A stretch of 36,253 nucleotides of DNA from Planctomycetota bacterium (GTDB lineage: Bacteria > Planctomycetota > MHYJ01 > JACPRB01). Every line of letters begins with the position of its first letter. Positions within the stretch are counted from its first letter, which is position 1. Position numbers and translations under genes: made by a program. Below are positions 7,818 to 17,670 of this stretch, in pieces. The stretch is from assembly GCA_016209705.1 (NCBI GenBank), contig JACQVR010000035.1, positions 1 through 36,253 of the forward strand. The letters run 5' to 3'. The notes beneath the pieces are model-generated. The model was not told the origin of the DNA. It saw only the letters and a program-made list of their open reading frames with translations, and ran no database searches.

Positions 7818-8755
7818 GGTTCCCGCCCGTCTCGGCGGCCTCTCCGGTCTCGGTCGCCGTCCGATTCCGGAGGTTCGGGGACGAGGCGGGTGCGCACCTT
7901 CTCGGCGCATGCCGAATGATTCTTCTCACTCGCGTGCTTGCACACCGCTTTTTTGCCGGTCGGTGTTTCAAACCGCTCCCACGTCACCTTGCAGCGATAC
8001 GTGTCCGTCGCCTTCGCCAGAAGCGTGGACTTGTTGAGCTTCCACCATACTTCCCAATCATGAGCGCTCTGCTCGTCGCCCCCGGTGATGGATCGCAGCG
8101 CATTCACGGCGGCTCCTCGATTCCCCCATCCTTCCATCCCTCCCCCGCCGCCGCCTCTCCGGCCGCCGCGGCCGCCGTAGCCTTGGCCTCCTCCGCCCTG
8201 GGCGCCAAGGTAATCGATAAGCGGCTCCACGGATGAAACGCTGCCGATGCGCGAAATCGCTTTAAGCAAATCGGACATCAACTTGCGGGTGTCCGCATCA
8301 CTGGATCGTTCGAGCAGTTTGTTCAAGGTTGCGGTGGCGGACTCATAACCGAGCTTGCCCAGCGACTCCAGGATGCAGGCCGCCACGACGGGGCGTTTGG
8401 TCGCTCCGGCGGCGAGCGCTCGATTGAGCACATCCACGGATGCGGGGTGGTCGATCTGACCCAACGCCAGGGCGGCATTGCCCGCTACTTCCTCATTCGG
8501 CCAGGGAACATAGCGCGTGAGCGCCTTGATCACCTTCTCATGCCGGGTCTTGGCGAGATCCTTGACGGCCTGGACCTGAGTGGAAATCAGGTTGGAAGCC
8601 ATGGCTTTCTTGAACGCGTCGATGGCGGCTTCCGCTTCCTCGTCCGTCGACGGGCCTACGGAGGAGTTAGGTACGTCGGGAGGAGGAGGTGGCGGATCCT
8701 GGGCGGACGCCACAGAGAAAAGGCTCAGGACGAGGGCGAAGACGAATGGACGCAT
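7778..8755 (-). CDS. Exported HEAT-repeat protein
   Basis: Starts at ATG 8755 with GGGAGGA just upstream; a further in-frame ATG at 8767 lacks an SD. An N-terminal signal peptide (RPFVFALVLSLFSVASAQ) is followed by a Pro-rich linker and about four HEAT-type helical repeats over residues about 45-200 (LTRYVPWPNEEVAGNAALALGQIDHPASVDVLNRAL; PVVAACILESLGKLG). A Gly-rich loop (GGGGQGYGGRGGRRGGGGGG) precedes a conserved-looking region with HDWEVWWKLNK and four Cys residues. The end is very Arg/Glu-rich and may be altered where it meets the convergent kelch fragment. It is probably a periplasmic scaffold; the partner is unknown. Confidence 0.75.
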   Translation of the reverse strand: MRPFVFALVLSLFSVASAQDPPPPPPDVPNSSVGPSTDEEAEAAIDAFKKAMASNLISTQVQAVKDLAKTRHEKVIKALTRYVPWPNEEVAGNAALALGQIDHPASVDVLNRALAAGATKRPVVAACILESLGKLGYESATATLNKLLERSSDADTRKLMSDLLKAISRIGSVSSVEPLIDYLGAQGGGGQGYGGRGGRRGGGGGGMEGWGNRGAAVNALRSITGGDEQSAHDWEVWWKLNKSTLLAKATDTYRCKVTWERFETPTGKKAVCKHASEKNHSACAEKVRTRLVPEPPESDGDRDRRGRRDGREPQGERPDEQRRRE

Positions 8756-8895
8756 AGATCCTCCCACAAAGCGGCTTGACGGTTTAACCCGCTCGCGTCA
8801 TCCAAAGTTGCTCATCCAGGCCGGAAATTTGAGCGCGTCCCGAAAAATCTTCCGTGAAAACTCCGAAGAAGCCCACTTCATAGGATAGAACTAGG

Positions 8896-9008
8896 ATGGG
8901 CATGTTCCAACCTTTCCGCAAGGAAGCGCAGGACAACGGCGGGGCGGCTCATGTCGCCGCCTTGCTCGTCCATTACCGTGCGGATCTATACGCCTATCTG
9001 CTGGAGGA
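8896..9008 (+). pseudogene. Truncated sigma factor (region 2 start only)
   Basis: From ATG 8896 the protein begins GMFQPFRKEAQDNGG and continues AHVAALLVHYRADLYAYLLE, which matches AALLVRHRAELYAYTLAG of the complete sigma factor at 6696. After about 38 residues the similarity stops, and the frame becomes the antisense of the convergent TolC-like gene (stop at 9019). This is a 5' remnant. It keeps the upstream GGATAG motif (8883-8888) seen before the intact paralogue. Confidence 0.65.
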
Positions 9009-9018
9009 GGGTTCAACC

Positions 9019-10613
9019 CTACGGCGGCCCGCTCCTCGCCGGGCCCAGGACGATGCCGCGGCGCTCCAGGACGCTGCCCTCCGCCAGATGCAGGCGCACC
9101 CGCGCGAGGCGGTACCGGACCACGGCCTCCACCTCGGCGATCTGCGCCTCCAGCAAATCGCGCTGGGCCTGGCTGACCAGAAGCGACGTGCTCGCGCCCA
9201 CGTCGAAACGCTGCTTCTCGGCCTGGTAGGTCTTCTCCTGGAGCTCACGCGTCGTGCGGGTGGCCGCGATCTGGCGGCGCGCGCGCTCGGTTTCGTTGAT
9301 CGCGAGCCGCACGTCGAGACGGACGAGCTGGTGAAGATTGTCCACGGCGGCCTCGACTCGCCGGCGCGAGGCGGCAGCCGCATGATCGCGCGCCTCGGCG
9401 GCGCGGTTGCCCAGGAAATGGCTGAACTGGAAACCGGCGGTCAAGTCATACGTGTCGCCGTCGAGCTCGCGGACCGACTCCCGAAACGACTCGGCGAAGC
9501 CGGTCTTGCCGACCGCGATGAACAGGTCCAGCCGCGGCAGCAGTCCGTTGCGCGTGACCACCGTCTCCAGGCGCTGTTGATCGCGGCGCACGCGCGCTTC
9601 GTTGAGGTCCGCGCGCAGGTTCTCGGCGAGCCGGACCCGATCGGGGACGTCCTCGATCGGCGCCGGCTCGATTTGCGTGGAACTCGTCGTCTCGAGGCGC
9701 CGATCGAGCGCGCCGCCGGGTTCGGAGTTGATCATCCGCAACAGCCGCAGCCGCCAGGCTTCCGATGCGCTGCGCGCGTCGATCAGGGCCTGTTCGCGGC
9801 GGGCCGCCTCCGCCCGCGCGGCGAAGGCTTCGATTTCGGGCAGCACGCCGACCTTGATCCGCTCCTCGATTTCGGCGGTCTGTTGCCTGGCGACTTCAAG
9901 CGCCCTCTCGAAGATGGCGATCGACTCCTTGGCCAGCGCGAAATTCCAATAGGCGATCTCCACGTCGGCGACCAGCGCTTCCGTGAAGCCGCGCAGTTCG
10001 TAGATGGAAGCCACCGTGTCGAGTTCCGCTTGGCGGATGCGCGCCAGGTTCGCCGCGGCGCCGAACCCCCGCAGCAGCGATTGCGTGACGGTGAGTCCCA
10101 GGCGCGCCTCCTGCTGTTCGGGCGCGCGGTTCGACGCGCTGCGTTCGTGCGCGACGGACCCTTCGACCGTCGTGCCGGTCGGAAGCCGCTGCCGCACGCC
10201 GGCGGCCACGGCGGTGTCGCGTGCGCTCACGCTGAACCGTTCGCCGGTGGAGCGGGCGGTCTCGCTGCCGACCACGCGACGGATTTGACCTTCGGCGAAG
10301 AGCTCGGGATCGAACGCGCCGCGCTCGACGCCTTCGAGCGCGCCCACGATCATCGGATTCAATTGCTCGACGGCCAGGTCGCGATTGCGGAGCAGCGCCA
10401 GCAGCACGGCCTGCTCGATCGAGAGTTGAAGCGCCGCGACGCCGTCCGGCGCGGGGTGCGCCGGCGGATCTTGTTGGCGCGGGACAAATCGCAACGGCAC
10501 GTCGGCCGCTTCCATGTCTTCGAGGCGCTGCGGCCAATCGAGGTCGAACATGCCCCAGCGGTCGACGGGCGCGCAGCCCGCGGCCAGCAAGACCAGAAGG
10601 ATGGAAGTTCTTG

Positions 10614-10617
<4 letters not shown>
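9019..10617 (-). CDS. TolC-family outer-membrane efflux lipoprotein
   Basis: A 532-residue outer-membrane factor. The GTG start at 10617 overlaps the RND pump stop (GTGA), implying translational coupling. The signal peptide ends in the lipobox LAAGC (Cys15). Two long OEP-type alpha-helical repeats follow. The first contains [21 protein letters not shown] and [18 protein letters not shown]. The second contains [20 protein letters not shown] and the coiled-coil helices up to [16 protein letters not shown]. It forms the exit duct of the tripartite pump encoded just upstream. It has the usual length and no sign of damage. Confidence 0.92.
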
Positions 10618-13706
<3,089 letters not shown>

Positions 13707-13873
13707 GGCTTCATCAGGGTCTCAAGCTTCTCAGGAGCCGTTAGGTCTTAATCGATCTATTTCCTGGGCGAACCGCCAAAACGCTGAAACGCCAGCGGAA
13801 GTCTTGGTGGGATTCGTTTGGCGATTCCGGGCTTCTGCGGTTCGACTTTTCACATGAAATTTCCGTTCTTAAA

Positions 13874-15070
13874 TCACGGTCCCGCGGGTCGCGGTTCGCC
13901 GTGGTGAGATTCCGGAATAGTGATGCGCGAACCGTCCTCGATGAGCTGCTGGCCCAGCGTCACCACCCGTCCCTGGATTCCTTCTCCGTGCACCTGGACG
14001 TGCCGGCCCTCTTGGATGCCGACCGCGACCGGCCGCCAGGCGACCGTCTCGCCGTTCGCGGCCACGACGAACACGCCCGATTTTCCATCGCGCCGGGCGA
14101 GCGCCTCGACGGGCACGAGCGTCGCCTCCTCCACCCGATCCAGCACGACGTCGGCGCGCACGAACATCCCCGGCTTCAGAAGTTGCTCCGGGTTGTTCAC
14201 CGTCACCTCGACTCGAGCCTGCCTCGAAGCCTGGCGGAAGACGGGCGAAATCCGCGCGATCCGGCCTTGGAAGCTCCGGTCGGGATACGCGTCCGTGCTC
14301 AAGGCCACCGCCTGGCCCACGTTCAAGCGCCCGTAGTCTTTCTCCGTCACGAACACCACGCCGTTGATCGGATGCAAGCTGACGATGGACATCAGCGGCG
14401 CATTCGCCGAAACCGTGTCGCCCTCGTTGACGAACCGCTCGGCGACGACGCGCTGGCCTTCGTCTCCGCCCCAGCTTGCGATGACTTTGGTATAGCCCAG
14501 CCGGATCTTCGCGGTTTGAAGCGCCGCTTCGGAGCGGACGACCTGGGCATGCGCGACCTCCAGCGCTGCCCGCTTGGCGAGCTGAGCGGCGATCGTGGAG
14601 TCGAGCTGCGATTCGGAGACGATGCCCTGCGTACGGAGCGTTTGCACGCGTTCGAGCTCGCGTTCGGCGATCTTCAGAGCGCTTTCCGCCTCCGCGACAT
14701 TTGCTTTCGCGACGGCGAGGTCCGCTTCCGCCTGCATCACGGCCTGGACGAACTCGTCGTCATCGAGATGCGCGACGATTTGGTACTGTGAGACGGTGTC
14801 CGACAGGTCGACGGCCAGCCACTCCACGCGTCCGGCGATTTTGGGCGCCACGACGAACTCCGCCCGGGCTTCGAGCGTGCCGCTGAAGGTTTTGCGCCGC
14901 TCGATGGGGCCATGGAGCACGGGAGCCGCTTCGACGGGCGCCGGACCGGCCTTTCGCCCGTCTCGACGCGGGCCAACCTCGGGCTTGATCCAGTTCTTGA
15001 CCGCCCAGCCGATTCCGGCCAGCGCCAGGAGGATCTGTAGAAGAACGATGAGTTTTCCGAATCGGGCCAT
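13874..15070 (-). CDS. RND periplasmic adaptor (membrane-fusion protein)
   Basis: Starts at MARFGKLIVLLQ (15070), giving a membrane anchor of about 20 residues; the open frame upstream to 15238 is antisense to a TolB-propeller scrap and is excluded. The order is typical of HlyD/AcrA adaptors: lipoyl half-motif (VVAPKIAGRVEWLAVDLSDTV), alpha-helical hairpin (VMQAEADLAVAKANVAEAESALKIAERELERVQ), second lipoyl half, beta-barrel (GVVFVTEKDYGRLNVGQAV) and membrane-proximal domain (LVPVEALARRDGKSGVFVV). The protein links the RND pump and the TolC-like exit duct. It is the first gene of the three-gene efflux operon. Confidence 0.9.
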   Translation of the reverse strand: MARFGKLIVLLQILLALAGIGWAVKNWIKPEVGPRRDGRKAGPAPVEAAPVLHGPIERRKTFSGTLEARAEFVVAPKIAGRVEWLAVDLSDTVSQYQIVAHLDDDEFVQAVMQAEADLAVAKANVAEAESALKIAERELERVQTLRTQGIVSESQLDSTIAAQLAKRAALEVAHAQVVRSEAALQTAKIRLGYTKVIASWGGDEGQRVVAERFVNEGDTVSANAPLMSIVSLHPINGVVFVTEKDYGRLNVGQAVALSTDAYPDRSFQGRIARISPVFRQASRQARVEVTVNNPEQLLKPGMFVRADVVLDRVEEATLVPVEALARRDGKSGVFVVAANGETVAWRPVAVGIQEGRHVQVHGEGIQGRVVTLGQQLIEDGSRITIPESHHGEPRPAGP

Positions 15071-15161
15071 GGGCAAAGTGGAAGACAGGATATCGAGGCC
15101 GGCATCCTGGTTGAACGAAAAACGCGTGACGAAACGGCTCCCGCGGCGCCTGGCCGAAGTG

Positions 15162-15320
15162 GGGGGAACGCAGCCGTGCTGGTCGCCGGATGGAAGGAGG
15201 ATCGCTTTCGCTTCCGCCAAAGATGGGTCCACGAACATCTATGTCATGGACGCCGACGGGACGAACGTGACGCGGCTGACGGAAGAAGGAGGATGGAGTC
15301 CGAGTTGGTCTTCCGATTGA
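15162..15320 (+). pseudogene. TolB-like (PD40) propeller fragment
   Basis: A 52-codon frame ending at TGA 15318-15320 reads QPCWSPDGRRIAFASAKDGSTNIYVMDADGTNVTRLTEEG, then WSPSWSSD. This is one complete WD40-like PD40 blade plus the start of the next, as in TolB or DPP-IV-like propellers. No start, signal or further blades are present, so it is a scrap of a larger gene lying head-to-head against the adaptor gene. Confidence 0.6.
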
Positions 15321-15344
15321 AAGCCACAATGGTCATCGGCTATT

Positions 15345-15383
15345 AAAAAACCCCTCCCGGCAAGGAATGCTTGCGGGGAGGGG
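15345..15383 (-). terminator. Rho-independent terminator of the selenoredoxin gene
   Basis: Inverted repeat 15351-15364 / 15370-15383 pairs 13 of 14 positions (CTTGCGGGGAGGGG against CCCCTCCCGGCAAG) around a five-base loop. On the minus strand it is followed by six T residues. It lies 20 bases after the stop of the gene ending at 15403. There is no T tract on the plus side, so it acts on the minus strand. Confidence 0.88.
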
Positions 15384-15402
15384 TGCGGTCTAATTTGCGG
15401 AA

Positions 15403-16011
15403 CTACTTATCCTCGTCTTTTTCCTCTTTCGTTTCCTTCGCTTCCGGCTTCTTCGCGATCTTCTTCAACGTCTCTTCCGAAACCTTTTCGAGCTCCTTGG
15501 TGATCATCTCTTCGCACTTCTGGACCTTGTTGGCGGGAAAGCCGTTCCAGATGACCTTGCCGTCCACGCCGACCAGGGCCGCCGCCGCGTAGGCCTTGAT
15601 GCCGAAAGCCTTGCTGGCCTTATGTCCGCTGTCATGCGCGATGAAGTAGGGAAGGTTGCCCTTCTTCGCCGCCTTCTTCAGCCGGTCCAGCGGATCCAAC
15701 TCGAAGTCCATGATGACCAAGCCCTTGTCCGAGTACTCCTTGTGCCACCTGACCAGGTGGCTTTTCATGCTTCGGCAACTCGGTCAGCCCAGGAATCCGA
15801 ACTCCAGCCAGACGACCTGTCCCTTGTACTTCTCTGGAGACGGCGCTTCCGTGGCGTTGATCCAGTTCTCCTGGTCGATCTCGACCTTCGGCGGTTCCTT
15901 GCCGGCAAACGATTCCGGCATGACCTGGGTGTCGATCTTGTCCCTCTCGTCCTGAGCATACCCGAATAAGGATAGGCTCACGACGGCGAGAACGGCGGCC
16001 AGACGATTCAT
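15403..16011 (-). CDS. Putative thioredoxin-like selenoprotein (UxxC)
   Basis: One continuous frame of 202 codons interrupted only by TGA at 15784-15786 (codon 76). The start ATG 16011 has GGAGG five bases upstream, and residues 1-19 form a signal peptide (LAAVLAVVSLSLFGYAQ). The redoxin/TlpA-like core follows: YKGQVVWLEFGFLG-[UGA]-PSC-RSMKSHLVRWHKEYSDKGLVIMDFELD, then KAFGIKAYAAAALVGVDGKVIWNG, and a Lys/Glu-rich tail. The UGA stands exactly where the first Cys of CxxC belongs, giving UPSC. A SECIS-like hairpin follows immediately. Homology continues on both sides with no frame change, which argues for selenocysteine rather than two genes. The alternative is a Cys-to-stop mutation. It is probably a periplasmic thiol or peroxide redox enzyme. 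It ends at a strong terminator and lies about 100 bases downstream of the cyclase-like gene. Confidence 0.8.
15729..15783 (-). promoter_or_regulatory. Candidate bacterial SECIS element
   Basis: The mRNA directly after the UGA folds into a two-tier hairpin. A basal stem pairs CCGAGU (15783-15778) with ACUCGG (15734-15729). A perfect 7-bp upper stem pairs GCCACCU (15761-15755) with AGGUGGC (15750-15744). The apical loop is GGUC (15754-15751). The loop lies 29 nt after the UGA. A G at the start of a small apical loop is the conserved feature of bacterial SECIS elements, and the E. coli fdhF element also displays GGUC. The bulged U of the fdhF stem is absent here. Confidence 0.75.
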
Positions 16012-16113
16012 AGAGCCTCCAAATGAGATTCCTAGAGAGTATATACGTAAGACGCGCCTCTTTGAATTGGAAACGGGAGCCAGCCCGAGCCCGCGCCCCG
16101 CCGGGCAAGGGTC

Positions 16114-16725
16114 TTAATGCCCGCCTTTCGGCATGGACGACGGCCAGCGCTCGAGGCGGCGGCCCGGGCCGAACCAGAGCACCCATTCCGATTCGCGCGC
16201 GCCCACGCCGTGCGCCCACATGAACTCGGTGGGATGCTGGATCATCGGCACGTGCAGCTCCTGTTGGAGCATTGGCGCCACCTTGGCGTAGAGCTCTTTC
16301 TGCTGTTCCTGCGTCGTGGCCAACCGTTCGCCTTGAGCGTTGGAACGGATGATGGCCATGAGGTCGAAATCGGAGAAGATCGCCGATCCGCGGAACCGGA
16401 CCAGGCCCTTCTCGGGTCCGCTCGCGGAGGAGGTGAATCCCGCGGGGAGTTTGCCGGCGACAAGGAATTTGGTTTTCCAAGTTTCGATGGCGGCGCTCAG
16501 GCTTTCTTTCGTGAACGCGCCAGGCTCCGCGGTCGGATCGACGACGAGGCCGGCGAACTTATGGTGGGGGTTGTCCGACGTCTTCGCCTTGCAGCTTTCG
16601 GGCTTGGGAACGGTGCCGGGCTTTCCGATCCACCGGTCGGCGAGCGGATTGGGCTCGCGCAGGCCGATCCAGCAGGCGCATTCCTGGGCCGCCTTGAAAA
16701 AGGCGTCCTTGTGATGGGAAAGCAT
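16114..16725 (-). CDS. Compact ExoY/CyaA/edema-factor-like nucleotidyl cyclase domain
   Basis: A 203-residue protein starting at ATG 16725, six bases after AGGAGG. It retains the signature of toxin-class (class II) adenylate cyclases with family spacing: Arg23 in LREPNP (CyaA FRLVNP), Lys41-x6-Lys48 in KPESCKAKTSD (CyaA K58 and K65 with KSSD), an AGLV segment like AGYI, the metal pair Asp119/Asp121 in SDFDLMAI (CyaA DIDMFAI), and His164 with Glu167 in QHPTE (CyaA QHGTE). Two positions differ: Lys46 replaces the catalytic His, and Trp170 replaces the Asn six residues after His164. It is shorter than the roughly 360-residue toxins and has no signal peptide, delivery domain or calmodulin-binding region. 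It may be an effector or a repurposed nucleotide-binding enzyme. Residue equivalences are from memory of the family. Confidence 0.7.
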   Translation of the reverse strand: MLSHHKDAFFKAAQECACWIGLREPNPLADRWIGKPGTVPKPESCKAKTSDNPHHKFAGLVVDPTAEPGAFTKESLSAAIETWKTKFLVAGKLPAGFTSSASGPEKGLVRFRGSAIFSDFDLMAIIRSNAQGERLATTQEQQKELYAKVAPMLQQELHVPMIQHPTEFMWAHGVGARESEWVLWFGPGRRLERWPSSMPKGGH

Positions 16726-16741
16726 CGGCCGCCTCCTGGGA

Positions 16742-16830
16742 GATCGTCGAGATATTGGCGGTATGGAGATGTGGCCTACCACCCATCGGGGTCTTATCTC
16801 CAATATCTCCTATATCTCAGCATCCCCTTG
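16742..16830. repeat. Intergenic ATCTCC-type palindromic repeat
   Basis: GAGATATTGG and GGAGATGTGG on one side face CTTATCTCCAATATCTCC and TATATCTC on the other, forming an imperfect hairpin just upstream of the cyclase-like gene. The same words build the larger elements at 27911-28059 and 34445-34590. The rest of the gap up to 16944 shows nothing I can support. Confidence 0.55.
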
Positions 16831-16944
16831 AATATACATGCTCTTGGCGTCCCACTTATTCCGACGACGTGGGGGTCGATGACGCGGCGCGCTCGCGAGA
16901 TCCGGTTCGCGGGGAAGCCGCCTTCCTTGGCGTGCTACCCCTTT

Positions 16945-17424
16945 TCACCGGCCGCGCCTTCGACCGATCCACCAGTCGCGAAAGGCCCTCAACCGGGGCA
17001 GCGATTCACGGTCCTTCACTCGACCTGCCGCCTCCTTGCTGCGGATGATGTCGTCGAGATGGCACACCCGCATTCCCGCGACTTCGATGGATCGCTTCTC
17101 GGCCTCCGCGAACGTTTCGATGCCGTCGGGCGCGAAAACGAGATCGAGGTCGAAGGGGCCGTATCGGATCTGGACGAAATCTTTGCCGCGCTCGATCTCG
17201 GCCCGGTGCTCGGGCTGAAGCGGGAACCCCAATTCTTCTAGGGCCGACACGGTCCGCTGTTCATTCTCGGGAGATTTCTCCACGAAAAGGTCGGCATCTT
17301 GCGTCGTGTCAGGATATCCGAGAAGGATCGCCCCGGATTTGCCGATGAAAAGGTAGCGGACCCCATGCTTCGCGAAGATGTCCGCGATCTCGCGCGCCTG
17401 CCGGTACTCAAAGCGAGCGGCCAT
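16945..17424 (-). CDS. Nucleotidyltransferase-fold protein (AbiEii-like)
   Basis: A 159-residue protein from ATG 17424 (AARFEYRQAREIADIFAKHG). RYLFIGKSGAILLG is the GS-motif strand-helix, TQDADLFV holds the paired Asp residues and FDLDLVFAPDGI the third acidic strand. The C-terminal DIIRSKEAAGRVKDRESLPRLRAF is the helical ending typical of small nucleotidyltransferases in toxin-antitoxin and defence modules. Its start overlaps the end of the 75-residue gene upstream by 17 bases, so the two are translationally coupled and probably work as a pair. It is a different family branch from the protein at 6006. Confidence 0.75.
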   Translation of the reverse strand: MAARFEYRQAREIADIFAKHGVRYLFIGKSGAILLGYPDTTQDADLFVEKSPENEQRTVSALEELGFPLQPEHRAEIERGKDFVQIRYGPFDLDLVFAPDGIETFAEAEKRSIEVAGMRVCHLDDIIRSKEAAGRVKDRESLPRLRAFRDWWIGRRRGR

Positions 17425-17635
17425 AGCCGAGCCACGCAGGAAGGTTTTTCTCGCACCATTGCCGATAGTCGGCCATCGACTCGAAGGAACGAAACGGTTC
17501 GTCGTCGAGCACGGGTTTGTAGGTATAAAGGAAGGCGTATCGCAAGCGCTCTTCCAAACTCCTATGGAACGCAGCCTCGAAGTCACGGATCCACTCGTCT
17601 TGAACCCGTTCGTTCATACTGGTTGAATCTATCAT
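17408..17635 (-). CDS. Small acidic/aromatic protein coupled to nucleotidyltransferase
   Basis: A 75-residue protein, or 69 if the ATG at 17617 is used; neither start has a clear SD. I do not recognise the family. It is helical, with DEWIRDFEAAFHRSLEERLRYAFLYTYKPVL and a C-terminal YRQWCEKNLPAWLGYGRSL that looks conserved-motif-like. The overlap with the downstream nucleotidyltransferase and its small size fit a toxin-antitoxin or MNT/HEPN-like two-component module in which this would be the partner or specificity subunit. That is inference from arrangement only. It lies 35 bases after the ATPase gene ending at 17671. Confidence 0.6.
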   Translation of the reverse strand: MIDSTSMNERVQDEWIRDFEAAFHRSLEERLRYAFLYTYKPVLDDEPFRSFESMADYRQWCEKNLPAWLGYGRSL

Positions 17636-17670
17636 GCGGGAGATTCCATTGAAAATTTATTGCGACCGCG

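Noticed and set aside
15403..16011. Reading the TGA-interrupted frame as two separate genes
   Set aside because: The downstream Met (15768) has no SD and would begin in the middle of a thioredoxin fold without its active site; the frame is unchanged across the TGA and a SECIS-like hairpin follows.
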